From Flavobacterium terrisoli (lineage in GTDB: Bacteria; Bacteroidota; Bacteroidia; Flavobacteriales; Flavobacteriaceae), in the NCBI RefSeq assembly GCF_030167905.1, contig NZ_JARGNA010000006.1:62001-126000 (forward strand): a stretch of 64,000 nucleotides of DNA. Direction: 5' to 3'. This document shows, in pieces, positions 31,831 through 41,149 of the stretch. A program made the position numbers and the translations under genes. The notes beneath the pieces are model-generated. The model had not been told where the DNA came from. It did no database searches and saw only the letters and a list, made by a program, of their open reading frames with translations. Positions within the stretch are counted from its first letter, which is position 1. Every line of letters starts with the position of its first letter.

Positions 31831-33009
31831 TTATTGCAAACCTACAGTCCAGTTGGCGGCCCATGTTGGAGCTGAAGCACCATTTCCGGCTCCTGTTGCA
31901 GCACCTACAGTTGCAACAGCAGTTACATCAGCAGTTGTTGCCGCAGTTGTTTTACCCTTTGTACTAGTGGTAATATCTGTAAAAAGTACATTATTCACTT
32001 TTAAGGCAGTTCCAACAAAAGCAATAGTTTCATCGTGTTCTACATCAACACCGGTTTTCCAACCTGTCAAAACAACATTTGTAAAGATTCCTTTTGTTCC
32101 TCTTCTACATTTCAAAGCTTGATTTTCTGCGTAAACCACAGCATCAGCAGTACTTCCGGGACCAACTAATGTAAGGTTGGTGATTGAAGGGTTAGAAATT
32201 GGAGTATTGGTAAATCCAAATTCATAGTTGTCAGCTTCAATGCCTCTGTTTCCTTTTCCGAAAGCTTCTTTACCGTACCAGTTAGTGTTAGTTCCATTCC
32301 AACCTTCTGTCCAGTCAAATTGATCATCTTCATTTCCGTAAGAAACCAAGTTTGAGGTGTTTACAGTTCCACCGAAGAACTCAAATCCATCGTCGGCACC
32401 ATGATAACATTGTACATATTCAAATGTAGTTCCTGAACCTACACCAAATAAAGAAACACCGTTAAATTCTTTTACTGCGCTAAAGTTAGCACCGGTATAC
32501 TCAATTCTTAAATATCTGATTGAACCTGAACTGTCATTAGAAATTGTTCCTCCATAAGTTAAATCGGCAACTTCAGATTGAGCAGTAGATGTCCCACCTG
32601 AAACAGTATTGATAGGAGCTCTTCCACACAAAACTAATCCACCCCAATCCGCTGGAGCCTGAACAGCATTACCACTTGTCATTACCACAGGTTCTGAAGC
32701 AGTTCCGTTTACGAAAATTTTTCCTCCTTGTGCTACTGCAATGTAAGCACCAGTTCCACCTGTTGCATGAATTTCAGTTCCGGCAGGAATTGTTAAAGTT
32801 GCTCCGTCTGCAATAATCAACGCTCCCGTTAAGTTGTAAATTGTGTTTGCATTTAAAATTACTTCTCCATCAGCAATAGTTCCTTTGAAATCATTAGGAT
32901 TTACTTCAAATGTAGAAGAAGGTCCGTTGTCATCAGATGATGAACATCCCGTTAATAAGCTTGCTGTTAAAGCAAAAATTCCAAATACTTTTAAGATTGA
33001 TTTTTTCAT
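31831..33009 (-). CDS. Surface lipoprotein with beta-helix-like repeats, partner of a TonB receptor
   Basis: 392 residues from the ATG at 33009. The lipobox LLTGCSSSDD puts the lipidated Cys near residue 22; the S/D-rich stretch behind it fits a Bacteroidota surface-export signal. The body has parallel-beta-helix flavour: GALIIADGATLTIPAGTEIHA, GGKIFVNGTASEPVVMTS, FEYVQCYHGADDGFEFFGGTVN. It lies downstream of the TonB-dependent receptor gene on the same strand and may bind its ligand. The frame start at 33048 is rejected because it would hide the signal. Confidence 0.82.
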   Translation of the reverse strand: MKKSILKVFGIFALTASLLTGCSSSDDNGPSSTFEVNPNDFKGTIADGEVILNANTIYNLTGALIIADGATLTIPAGTEIHATGGTGAYIAVAQGGKIFVNGTASEPVVMTSGNAVQAPADWGGLVLCGRAPINTVSGGTSTAQSEVADLTYGGTISNDSSGSIRYLRIEYTGANFSAVKEFNGVSLFGVGSGTTFEYVQCYHGADDGFEFFGGTVNTSNLVSYGNEDDQFDWTEGWNGTNTNWYGKEAFGKGNRGIEADNYEFGFTNTPISNPSITNLTLVGPGSTADAVVYAENQALKCRRGTKGIFTNVVLTGWKTGVDVEHDETIAFVGTALKVNNVLFTDITTSTKGKTTAATTADVTAVATVGAATGAGNGASAPTWAANWTVGLQ

Positions 33010-33161
33010 TTTTATTGAGTTGTTTTTGTTTTTATTAATTTGAGACAAATTTGCAGCTGTTGTGTTGTTTAAAAGTTAAGTCAATATGATTGTTAGATTA
33101 TTAAAAGTCAATCAAATATTAATTTAATGTTTCCTATGTTAATTGAACTTTTTACTAAACA

Positions 33162-33189
33162 AAAAAGAGTAGCAATTGCTACTCTTTTT
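33162..33189 (-). terminator. Terminator of the TonB receptor gene
   Basis: Perfect 12-bp stem AAAAAGAGTAGC / GCTACTCTTTTT around AATT. Its presence means the lipoprotein gene downstream has its own transcript or depends on read-through. Confidence 0.88.
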
Positions 33190-33197
33190 GATATTTT

Positions 33198-35945
33198 TTA
33201 GAATTGATAATTTATTCCAAGACTTACGGTGATGCCTTTCTTATAAGACAATACATTTACATCGCCCGAACCATTTTCCTGAACCCTTTTGATTGCCGGG
33301 TCCAAAAGGTTTTTGGCAATGAATCCAAGACCTAAGTTTTTGTTGAATTTTAATTTGGTTACAAAATCCAGTGAACCAAATGCTTTGTCTACCTGATTTC
33401 CTCTTCCGTTGGTTCCGATAGAATATACACGGTCAGAGAAACGGGTGTAAGCAATCGTTGAAGTAAGGTTGCTTTCTTTGTTGTTCCATTCTTTTAAGAA
33501 AGAGATGTCAGCATTCAACAATAAGTCTGAAGCACCGGTTAGTTTACTGTCATCTTCGGTAAAATCAACATTGTAATCGGTTTCCTTGATTACTTTTTCA
33601 GAGCTTAATTCCTGGTTGCTGTATAAATAAGAAGCATTGATTCCGGCAGATAGTTTATTGGTGTTGTTTTCATCAAAGTTGAAAAGCAATTTTCGGTATT
33701 CTACTTCTGCACCGGCAACATAACCAAAGTCTCCTGTATTTACATAAGAAATGTCATTAGTTGAAGAAACAATGGTTACTTCATTGATAGGATTTTGAAT
33801 ATATTTTCCAAAAGCGGTAACCGAAATTACTTCTTCACTTTTTGGGAACATTTCCCATTTTAAATCAATATTGTAATCATCCGATTCATATAAGTAAGGA
33901 TTTCCGATTTTGGTTTCGTTTACTTCTTCATAAATAAACAAAGCTCTTTCTTTGAATTGTGGTAAAGTATAGGTTTTGCTAAATCCGAAACGCAGATTTT
34001 GTTTTTCGTTTAATTCATATTTCATGGTTAAACTTGGCAAAAAGGCAATTTTGTCTAACTCATCATCACCTCCGTCAGGGTCTAATGAGGTGTTCCATTC
34101 TACTTTTTGCAATAAATATTCGGCTCTTAATCCTAAAACCGCAGTCAATTTATTGAATTTGTATTCAGTGTTCACATAACCACCATTTACAAATAAATCT
34201 CCTTTGTAGAATTGAGGTTTTGTAGCATTAGGCGCTTGAGAGTTTCCTCTGAAGGTTGAAATTTCAAAGAAGTCATTAGCGTAATTTTGCTGATTGAAAA
34301 ACAAATCCAAATTGTTGATGTCAACAACATCAGCGGCGTGAGCTGTATTGGGTTTAAAGTTAAATTGCGTCGCTTCGAAATCCCTGGTTTTGCTTTTTGC
34401 GGAATAGCCTACAGTAAGTTTTCCTTTATAATCACCTTCAGCATTTTTGTTGAATTTATAATCAACCGATAAGTTTGCTGCAATTTCAGTTTCGTCCAAT
34501 TTTTGGAAATAACGGTGATTGTTTGCCGCAGATTGACCTAAAAGAACATAGCCAAAATCGTACTTGTTTAAGGTGTTTTGGGTTCTGTCCGGTTGGTCAC
34601 CGGTAATGGTGTTATAAGAAACGCCCCAGTTGAATTTTGAACGCTCCGATAACTTGTGGTCACCTAACAATTGGTTAATCCAAAGTGCATTTTTATCGTA
34701 TTTATTTCTGCGTACAAAACCATTGTTGTCTTCCGCACCATCAACAAAATATCCGGTATATTCTTCTTTGGATAAAGAGGACGTATTGATAAAAACAGAA
34801 TTGAAATTGATTTTATTACTTGGGTTGATTTTATAAGCTGCATTCAACATTCCGGTAAAGTTGGTGTTGAAGCTTAAGAAAGAAAATTTTTCAAAATCCT
34901 TATTCGCAACGCCAGCGCCATTGATGCTTTTGGCACTACCGTCTTTTATTGAGGCGTAATCGTTGCTATAATTGGCCGTTCCAAAAAGGCTCAATTTTCC
35001 ATCGCTTCCAACATCAAATGATTTTCCACCTGAAAGACCAAACGAACCGGCAACCGGATTTTTGCTTTCTAACTGTAAAGAGCTAAAATTATATTCGGTC
35101 AATGAATTCCCCGGAATAGACTTGCTGTCAAATCCAAACGAATTGTATTCTTTTTGTAAAGTAAAATCATCTTCAGCCAATGCATTGGTGTTGATCTTAG
35201 AACCGATATCCAATTTTAAAAACCCTTTGCCTTTATAATCTTTAGAAACAATATCAACGTTTCCTCCGGCAAAGTCACCAAATAATTTACTGTTGTATAC
35301 TTTATCAATCCCAACAGTTTCTACAATATCCGTAGAAAAAATATCCAAACTGATGTTTTTCTTCTCAGGATCATTCGAAGGAATTGGCAAACCATTCATT
35401 GTTGTTGAATTGTAACGGTCACCTAAACCACGTACAAATATATTTCCTGAACCTTCCTGTTTGGTGATTCCGGTAGTTTTGGTTACGGCAGTTGCCACAT
35501 CACTAACTCCTTTTCTTGATAATTCCTGAGCACCAATGCTTTGCTTGATTTCCACAGCATTTTTTTGTTCCAATAACAAAGCGGTTTCTTTTTCACGGCT
35601 TACGGTTTTTTGAATCACCACATCCTGTAATTGATAACTTCCTGAGCCCAAAGCTTTATTAATGGTCAATGTTTCTCCTGCTTTTACCTCTATTTTCTCT
35701 TCGATGGTTTCATAACCCAAAAAGCTGAATTGGATGGTATAGGTTCCGGCTTCAACAGCAATGGTATATTTTCCGGTTTCGTCTGTAGTCACTCCAATGG
35801 AAGTTCCTTTTATTACTACATTGGCAAATGGCAAAGGTTCGTTGTTTAAATCTTTATCCGTTAATGTACCGGTAATAGTTCCTTTGTTTTGGGCAAATCC
35901 AATAACGTTTATTAATAAAAAAGTAACAATTAATTTAAGTTTCAT
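33198..35945 (-). CDS. TonB-dependent outer membrane receptor
   Basis: 915 residues from the ATG at 35945 (MKLKLIVTFLLINVIGFAQ, a signal peptide); a longer frame to 36038 is not needed. Domains in order: carboxypeptidase-like regulatory domain (about 22-105), plug (about 120-260, with GSGNIFVRGLGDRYNSTTMNG and GGNVDIVSKDYKG), and a 22-strand-type barrel to the end, which closes with aromatic GINYQF. It is not a SusC with a SusD partner. It should import a ligand driven by TonB; the ligand is unknown. It is divergent from a PhoB/PhoR-like system. Confidence 0.92.
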   Translation of the reverse strand: MKLKLIVTFLLINVIGFAQNKGTITGTLTDKDLNNEPLPFANVVIKGTSIGVTTDETGKYTIAVEAGTYTIQFSFLGYETIEEKIEVKAGETLTINKALGSGSYQLQDVVIQKTVSREKETALLLEQKNAVEIKQSIGAQELSRKGVSDVATAVTKTTGITKQEGSGNIFVRGLGDRYNSTTMNGLPIPSNDPEKKNISLDIFSTDIVETVGIDKVYNSKLFGDFAGGNVDIVSKDYKGKGFLKLDIGSKINTNALAEDDFTLQKEYNSFGFDSKSIPGNSLTEYNFSSLQLESKNPVAGSFGLSGGKSFDVGSDGKLSLFGTANYSNDYASIKDGSAKSINGAGVANKDFEKFSFLSFNTNFTGMLNAAYKINPSNKINFNSVFINTSSLSKEEYTGYFVDGAEDNNGFVRRNKYDKNALWINQLLGDHKLSERSKFNWGVSYNTITGDQPDRTQNTLNKYDFGYVLLGQSAANNHRYFQKLDETEIAANLSVDYKFNKNAEGDYKGKLTVGYSAKSKTRDFEATQFNFKPNTAHAADVVDINNLDLFFNQQNYANDFFEISTFRGNSQAPNATKPQFYKGDLFVNGGYVNTEYKFNKLTAVLGLRAEYLLQKVEWNTSLDPDGGDDELDKIAFLPSLTMKYELNEKQNLRFGFSKTYTLPQFKERALFIYEEVNETKIGNPYLYESDDYNIDLKWEMFPKSEEVISVTAFGKYIQNPINEVTIVSSTNDISYVNTGDFGYVAGAEVEYRKLLFNFDENNTNKLSAGINASYLYSNQELSSEKVIKETDYNVDFTEDDSKLTGASDLLLNADISFLKEWNNKESNLTSTIAYTRFSDRVYSIGTNGRGNQVDKAFGSLDFVTKLKFNKNLGLGFIAKNLLDPAIKRVQENGSGDVNVLSYKKGITVSLGINYQF

Positions 35946-36139
35946 TTCTGTCCTGTTTAATTTTGGTGCAAAGAAACCACCGCATTGTAAAGGACGTGTT
36001 ACTTCATTATTACCATTTTGTTGGCTGAGCATTACCAAATTGTTAACAGATTAAATTACGGTTAACTCAACTTTTAGCGTATGTAATCATTTTGTATTAT
36101 CTTTACCTTTACGTCCGAAAAAAAGCAATAACGTCAGTT

Positions 36140-36823
36140 ATGAAAAAAAAAGACATCAAGATTTTATTAGTAGATGATGAGCAGGATATCCTGGAAATTG
36201 TAGGCTACAACCTGTCACAGGAAGGATACCAAATCGTAACGGCCACCAATGGGAAAGAAGCCATTACCAAAGCCAAAAAAGAGCTGCCACAACTCATCAT
36301 TATGGATGTAATGATGCCCGAAATGGACGGTATGGAAGCTTGTGAAAACATTCGCAAACTGCCGGAATTGAGCAATGTGATTATCACTTTTTTAACTGCC
36401 CGAAGCGAAGATTACTCTCAGGTAGCCGGTTTTGATGCCGGTGCCGATGATTATATTACCAAACCAATCAAGCCAAAATTATTGGTCAGTAAAGTAAAAG
36501 CTTTGTTGCGCCGATTGAAAAATGACGAGGCAAATGCAGAAACGCTCAATGTTGGCGGTATAGAAATCAACCGCGAAGAATATAAAATCATCAAGGAAGG
36601 AAAAGAAATTGTCCTGCCGCGTAAAGAATTTGAATTGTTTTATTTGTTGGCTTCAAAACCCGGAAAAGTCTTCAAGCGTGAAGAGATTCTCGACAAGGTT
36701 TGGGGCAATGAAGTGATTGTCGGCGGAAGAACTATCGACGTTCATATTCGAAAACTTCGCGAAAAAATTGGCGAAGACTTATTCAAAACCATCAAAGGTG
36801 TTGGTTACAAATTAGAAGTATAA
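36140..36823 (+). CDS. PhoB-like response regulator (OmpR family)
   Basis: 227 residues from the ATG at 36140 (MKKKDIKILLVDDEQD); the frame continues upstream to 36092 but that part has no support. Receiver domain about 5-118, with the acidic pair DDE, the phospho-acceptor Asp in LIIMDVMMPEMDG, and K in TKPIKPK. The winged-helix trans_reg_C domain is at about 130-225 (RKEFELFYLLASKPGKVFKREEIL, VGGRTIDVHIRKLREKIG). Stop and next start are adjacent (TAAATG), so it is cotranscribed with the kinase. Confidence 0.94.
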   Translation: MKKKDIKILLVDDEQDILEIVGYNLSQEGYQIVTATNGKEAITKAKKELPQLIIMDVMMPEMDGMEACENIRKLPELSNVIITFLTARSEDYSQVAGFDAGADDYITKPIKPKLLVSKVKALLRRLKNDEANAETLNVGGIEINREEYKIIKEGKEIVLPRKEFELFYLLASKPGKVFKREEILDKVWGNEVIVGGRTIDVHIRKLREKIGEDLFKTIKGVGYKLEV

Positions 36824-37867
36824 ATGAAGCTAAAATTCAAGAAAACCTATACGTTTGCGATAAAGTCGTCGCTCTATATTACGATTTTTTCCTCCGGATT
36901 TCTTGGATTATTGCTTTGGTTTTTTCATGAATTTTCTGTGGCAATCGTCTCAGCCTTTGCCATTTCCATTTTTGTTTTTTCCTTTTTTGTCATTCAGTAT
37001 CGCGTAGAGAGATTTATTTACCGCAGGGTAAAGAAAATCTATGATGATATTTCCCTTCTGGAATCAACTTCTTTCCGAAACCAACCGATTACGACCGATA
37101 TGGCAACTTTAACCAGACAGGTGAAAAAGTTTGCTACCGATAAGAAAATGGAAATCGAAACGCTCAAGGTCCGTGAAGAATACCGACGTGAATTCCTGGG
37201 CAATGTTTCGCACGAATTAAAAACACCACTTTTTACGGTTCAGGGTTATTTGTCAACGCTGTTGGATGGTGCGATGAATGATAAAAATGTGCGTAAAAAA
37301 TATTTGGAGCGCGCCGAAAAGGGTGTAGAAAGATTGATTTATATTGTTGAAGATCTGGACATGATTTCCAAACTGGAAACTGGTGATTTGAACCTCGAAT
37401 TGTCCAGATTCAATATTGTCGAACTGATTCAAAATGTCTTTGATTTGCTTGAAATGAAAGCCGATAAAAAGAATATTATTTTGATGTTCGACCGAAAGTA
37501 CAGCAAACCCATCAAGGTTTTTGCCGATAAGGAAAAAATTGAGCAGGTCATCACCAATTTGGTGACCAATTCCATTAAATACGGAAAAGAAAACGGAACG
37601 ACAGAAGTCACTATCGAAGACTTGGTCAATGACAAAATCATTGTGCGTTTCCGAGACAATGGTGAAGGCATCGAAAAACAATACATTCCGCGTTTGTTTG
37701 AGCGTTTCTTCAGGGTCGATAAAAGTGGTGCCAGAAGTGAAGGCGGTTCAGGTCTTGGATTGTCAATCGTGAAACATATTATCGAAGCCCACGGCGAAAA
37801 AATCTATGTGGAAAGCGAATTCGGAAAAGGTTCCGAATTCTCATTCACCCTGGAAAAGTACAAATAG
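36824..37867 (+). CDS. PhoR-like sensor histidine kinase
   Basis: 347 residues. Two TMs in a hairpin (about 12-32 and 38-58) with almost no periplasmic loop, a short linker, HisKA with VSHELKTPLFTVQGYL (phospho-His about residue 130) and HATPase_c with NLVTNSIKYG, RDNGEGIEKQYIPRLFERFFRVD and GSGLGLSIVKHI. The lack of a sensory loop fits PhoR-type kinases that sense through partner proteins, but no pst/phoU genes are in the window. Its 3' end overlaps the convergent glycosyltransferase by 27 bases. Confidence 0.94.
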   Translation: MKLKFKKTYTFAIKSSLYITIFSSGFLGLLLWFFHEFSVAIVSAFAISIFVFSFFVIQYRVERFIYRRVKKIYDDISLLESTSFRNQPITTDMATLTRQVKKFATDKKMEIETLKVREEYRREFLGNVSHELKTPLFTVQGYLSTLLDGAMNDKNVRKKYLERAEKGVERLIYIVEDLDMISKLETGDLNLELSRFNIVELIQNVFDLLEMKADKKNIILMFDRKYSKPIKVFADKEKIEQVITNLVTNSIKYGKENGTTEVTIEDLVNDKIIVRFRDNGEGIEKQYIPRLFERFFRVDKSGARSEGGSGLGLSIVKHIIEAHGEKIYVESEFGKGSEFSFTLEKYK

Positions 37868-38896
37868 CTGTTTCCAGTTTATCGGTTCGTTCAATTGCGG
37901 TAATCCTTTGTACAACTGAATTTCCAACAAATTTTCTATTCTGAAATCCTCTTGTTTGGCAAAAGGAGCAATGCCGTTTCTTTTGAATCTTTTAGCCAAA
38001 TACTCCTGTTCAAATTGTCCCGGTGTCGGAATAAAAAAGGCTTTCTTTTCCAGTTTGGCCAAATCCATGACTGTCGTATAACCCGAGCGGCAAAGCACCA
38101 TCTCACTTTCATTAAATGCGGTTTCAATTTCAGAGGAAGTCATAAAGTTGTAATAGGTTACATTTTTAATAACTTCCTTTTTTTGTTCCGGTTCCACTTT
38201 TCCTTTGATGAAAATCACATCGCCGCTATAGTTTTGAAGTTCTTCAGTCAATTTCTCTTCTAACATTGTTCGCTGCGGTTCCGGACCGGAAAGGATAACC
38301 ATTAATTCGTATTTTGATTCGGCATTCTTTTTCTCCAAACGGCTCAACGGACCAAGGTATTTCAGGGTTAAATGACTGCTTTTCAAATGACCCAATTTAC
38401 CGGTCAGATTGGGTTTTTCCTTCATGTCGGGAATCCAGCATTCATTAAATTTCCCGATGAAATATTGATGCAGCTTACTCGAAATCCAGGTGGTTTTCCC
38501 AGATAAGACATTCAATTGGTGCGTCATAAAAACACTTGGCACTTTTTTGCTGTAAACACCCAGGCGGTTGTCGGAGATAATACCGGCCAGCTCATATTCT
38601 TTGACCAGTTTTTTGACCAATTTCTTTTCGTCCAAAATGGCCTGAATCATTTTCGGACTGTTTTTAATCAGTTTCCATTTGAAATCAGCACCATCTTTGG
38701 CATATTCAATTTCGTAGGAAGGCAATGCGATTGATTGTAAATGTGGAAATTCCTTTTGTAAAATGCTCAGGGCAACACCATCTGAAGCAAGGACAGGCGT
38801 AAAACCATGTTGCTCCAATTTCCTAATGACCGGAATGCAGCGGGTGGCGTGACCTAAACCCCAATTTAAAGGCGCAACGAGTATGTTTTTTGGCAT
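37841..38896 (-). CDS. GT28/GT1-like glycosyltransferase (GT-B fold)
   Basis: 351 residues. APLNWGLGHATRCIPVIRKL (about 8-27) is the MurG/MGT-like N-terminal glycine loop. The C-terminal half has the donor-binding CRSGYTTVMDLAKLEKKAFFIPTPGQFEQEYLAKR, very like the MurG/GT28 signature. Likely acts at the cytoplasmic side of the membrane on a lipid or envelope acceptor; not MurG itself. It is followed in the operon order by no other gene; the LpxH-like gene lies 10 bases upstream. Confidence 0.88.
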   Translation of the reverse strand: MPKNILVAPLNWGLGHATRCIPVIRKLEQHGFTPVLASDGVALSILQKEFPHLQSIALPSYEIEYAKDGADFKWKLIKNSPKMIQAILDEKKLVKKLVKEYELAGIISDNRLGVYSKKVPSVFMTHQLNVLSGKTTWISSKLHQYFIGKFNECWIPDMKEKPNLTGKLGHLKSSHLTLKYLGPLSRLEKKNAESKYELMVILSGPEPQRTMLEEKLTEELQNYSGDVIFIKGKVEPEQKKEVIKNVTYYNFMTSSEIETAFNESEMVLCRSGYTTVMDLAKLEKKAFFIPTPGQFEQEYLAKRFKRNGIAPFAKQEDFRIENLLEIQLYKGLPQLNEPINWKQLFVLFQGE

Positions 38897-38906
38897 TATT
38901 TTTTTA

Positions 38907-39746
38907 TTATTTATTCAAAATGCTGATAAATTGTTCGGCTAATTTGTCTTCATATTCAAAATGAGGTTCATCTTCCAAAAAAGACTCATTCGGATTGTGA
39001 GTATGAAGTTTCCATTTTTTATTGTTGTATTCCAGAGCCGTCAGGTTTTCTATCCAATCCCCCGAATTCAAATAGGTTGTATTTCCTTTTTCGGTTTTTA
39101 TCTCAGTGATTTTCGGCTCGTGAATGTGACCGCAAATTACATAATCGTAATGGTTTTCTATGGCCAATTCGGTACAAACATTTTCAAAATTAGTGATAAA
39201 TTTCACCGCCGATTTTACGTTGTCTTTTATTTTTTTTGACAAAGAATAAGGTTCTTTGTTGCATTTGGCCAAAATCCAATTCAAAAAGCGATTGATTAAA
39301 ATCAGCAGGTCATAACCCCAACCACCCAGTTTGGCTAACCATTTGGCATGATTGATGGATGCATCAAAAACATCACCATGAAAAATCCAAGCCTTTTTGC
39401 CATCTAAATTTAGGACCAGTTTGTTGAGCAGGCTTAAATTTCCAAGATGTAAATCGGTAAACTTTCTCAAGAACTCATCGTGGTTTCCGGTGAGGTAATA
39501 AATTTTGGTGCCTTTGGAACTCAACGAAATGATTTTCTTGATGACTTTGAGGTGCGAAGCCGGAAAATAAGACTTTCTGAATTGCCAAATGTCAATGATG
39601 TCGCCGTTCAGGATTAATGTTTTGGGCTTAACCGAAGACAAATAATCCAATAATTCCTTAGCATGGCAACCATAAGTTCCTAAATGAACATCGGAAATGA
39701 CAACAACTTCTACTTTTCTTTTTTTCAAAATAAATGTGTTTGTCAA
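38907..39746 (-). CDS. LpxH-like calcineurin-type phosphoesterase
   Basis: 279 residues in the longest form; a start at TTG 39728 (MKKRKVEVVVISDVHLG) is equally or more likely because a near-consensus -7 element covers the first codons. Metallophosphoesterase motifs are complete: SDVHLG, NGDIIDIW, TGNHDE, FHGDVFD and GHIHEP. The group is annotated as UDP-2,3-diacylglucosamine diphosphatase, a lipid A step, and a glycosyltransferase gene follows 10 bases downstream, which fits an envelope role. The exact substrate is not proven. Confidence 0.85.
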   Translation of the reverse strand: MTNTFILKKRKVEVVVISDVHLGTYGCHAKELLDYLSSVKPKTLILNGDIIDIWQFRKSYFPASHLKVIKKIISLSSKGTKIYYLTGNHDEFLRKFTDLHLGNLSLLNKLVLNLDGKKAWIFHGDVFDASINHAKWLAKLGGWGYDLLILINRFLNWILAKCNKEPYSLSKKIKDNVKSAVKFITNFENVCTELAIENHYDYVICGHIHEPKITEIKTEKGNTTYLNSGDWIENLTALEYNNKKWKLHTHNPNESFLEDEPHFEYEDKLAEQFISILNK

Positions 39747-39798
39747 AGCAAGGAAATTTCGGCAACAGTAAGGTTACTTAAACATTAACAAAACTTTA

Positions 39799-39828
39799 TT
39801 TGTGCTGACTTTTATTTCCGTAATTTTG
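39799..39828 (+). promoter_or_regulatory. Complete Bacteroidota-type promoter of trmB
   Basis: The -33 element TTTG (39799-39802) and -7 element TAATTTTG (39821-39828) are 18 bases apart. Transcription would begin near 39833, downstream of the ATG at 39802. Confidence 0.75.
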
Positions 39829-39846
39829 GCAAAAAAATTAAAGTTT

Positions 39847-40521
39847 GTGGGCAGTAAGAATAAATTAAAACGATTTAAGGAAAACGAAACCTTTCAAAAC
39901 GTTTTCCAACCAACCAGAGAAGAAGTAGTAGGCGGTCAATTTCCGCTAAAAGGCAAATGGAATAGTGATTTCTTCAAAAATGACCATCCGATCATCATCG
40001 AATTGGGTTGTGGTAAAGGCGAATATTCTGTGGGTTTGGCCGAACGTTATCCCGATAAAAACTTCATAGGCATCGATATCAAAGGGGCAAGATTTTGGCG
40101 TGGTGCCAAAACTGCGGTAGAAGACGGTATGCACAATGTGGCTTTTGTCCGCACACAAATCGAATTAATTGAAGGGATTTTTGCCGCTCATGAAGTGTCC
40201 GAAATCTGGATTACATTCCCTGATCCGCAAATCAAATACAAACGCACCAAGCACAGAATGACCAACAGTGATTTTTTGAAATTGTACAAAAGAATTTTGA
40301 AACCTGATGGTGTGGTGAACTTAAAAACCGACAGTGAATTTATGCACGGTTATACGCTTGGATTATTGCATGGTGAAGGGCACGAAGTGTTGTATGCCAA
40401 CCACAATGTTTACAAAAATGAAGGCGCGCCGGATGAAGTAATTGGGATCCAAACATTTTACGAAAAACAATATTTGGAAATCAACAAAGCAATTACGTAT
40501 ATTCGTTTCAAAATCAAATAG
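39847..40521 (+). CDS. trmB: tRNA (guanine(46)-N7)-methyltransferase
   Basis: SAM-dependent enzyme that makes m7G46 in tRNA. I place the start at GTG 39847 (protein MGSKNKLKRFKENETF..., 224 residues): this matches the usual N-terminus, and the upstream ATG 39802 is inside the promoter. Motifs: IELGCGKGEYSVGLA (SAM loop), NFIGIDIKGARFWRG, and the TrmB signature EIWITFPDPQIKYKRTKHRM. LysE-type exporter gene starts on the next base. Confidence 0.95.
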   Translation: MGSKNKLKRFKENETFQNVFQPTREEVVGGQFPLKGKWNSDFFKNDHPIIIELGCGKGEYSVGLAERYPDKNFIGIDIKGARFWRGAKTAVEDGMHNVAFVRTQIELIEGIFAAHEVSEIWITFPDPQIKYKRTKHRMTNSDFLKLYKRILKPDGVVNLKTDSEFMHGYTLGLLHGEGHEVLYANHNVYKNEGAPDEVIGIQTFYEKQYLEINKAITYIRFKIK

Positions 40522-41148
40522 ATGACTTTTATTCTGCCTCTTGTCTTGGGTTTTTGCATTTCGTTTTTGGCGGTTGTACTTCCGGGTTTAATCAATATGA
40601 CGGCAGCTAAAATCAGTTTGCAGGAGAGTAGAAATGAAGCGCTAAGTTTTGCGGCAGGTGCTTCAACCATCGTTTTTTTTCAGACTTTTATTGCCGTAAT
40701 GTTCGCCCGGTTTATCAGTAATCACGATGAAATTGTAACGACGTTACAGGAAATAGGCATCTTTATTTTTTCTGGTTTGAGTATTTATTTTTTCTGGATT
40801 GCCAAAAAACCCAAAAAGCTTAAAGCAGACCGTATTGTCAAAGGAAAATCCAATCGTTTCTTTTTTGGAATGTTGTTGTCGATGATCAATTTAATCCCGA
40901 TTCCGTTTTATGTCTTTGCCAGTATGGGTTTGGCAGCGGCGGGTTATTTCAGCTTTGATAAGATTCCGGTTTTTTCTTTTGTTATTGGCGTGGTTTTGGG
41001 TTCGTTCAGTGTTTTCTACCTCTATATCGTCGCCTTTAAAAAGATTGAAAAAAAGACCGAATTCCTGATGCAGAACATCAATATTGTCATGGGTTCAGTC
41101 ACTACTTTTATGACGATTGTTACCCTAATTAAATTACTTTATCATTAA
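40522..41148 (+). CDS. LysE-family translocator
   Basis: 208 residues with six hydrophobic helices in the LysE/RhtB pattern. The opening VLGFCISFLAVVLPGLINMTAAKISLQESRNEAL has the proline-glycine break of TM1 and the loop after it. Probably exports amino acids or similar small molecules from the cytoplasm; substrate not inferable. Directly adjoins trmB (TAGATG) and is 1 base from the next gene, so the three form an operon. Confidence 0.85.
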   Translation: MTFILPLVLGFCISFLAVVLPGLINMTAAKISLQESRNEALSFAAGASTIVFFQTFIAVMFARFISNHDEIVTTLQEIGIFIFSGLSIYFFWIAKKPKKLKADRIVKGKSNRFFFGMLLSMINLIPIPFYVFASMGLAAAGYFSFDKIPVFSFVIGVVLGSFSVFYLYIVAFKKIEKKTEFLMQNINIVMGSVTTFMTIVTLIKLLYH

Positions 41149-41149
41149 T

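Noticed and set aside
33009..33048. Longer start of the beta-helix lipoprotein
   Set aside because: It would place 13 polar residues before a clear lipoprotein signal peptide.
35945..36038. Longer start of the TonB receptor
   Set aside because: It would hide the signal peptide that begins at 35945.
36042..36066. Two GTTAAC hexamers as a Pho box
   Set aside because: Spacing (19 bases) and sequence do not match known Pho boxes; the hexamer is a common AT-rich palindrome.
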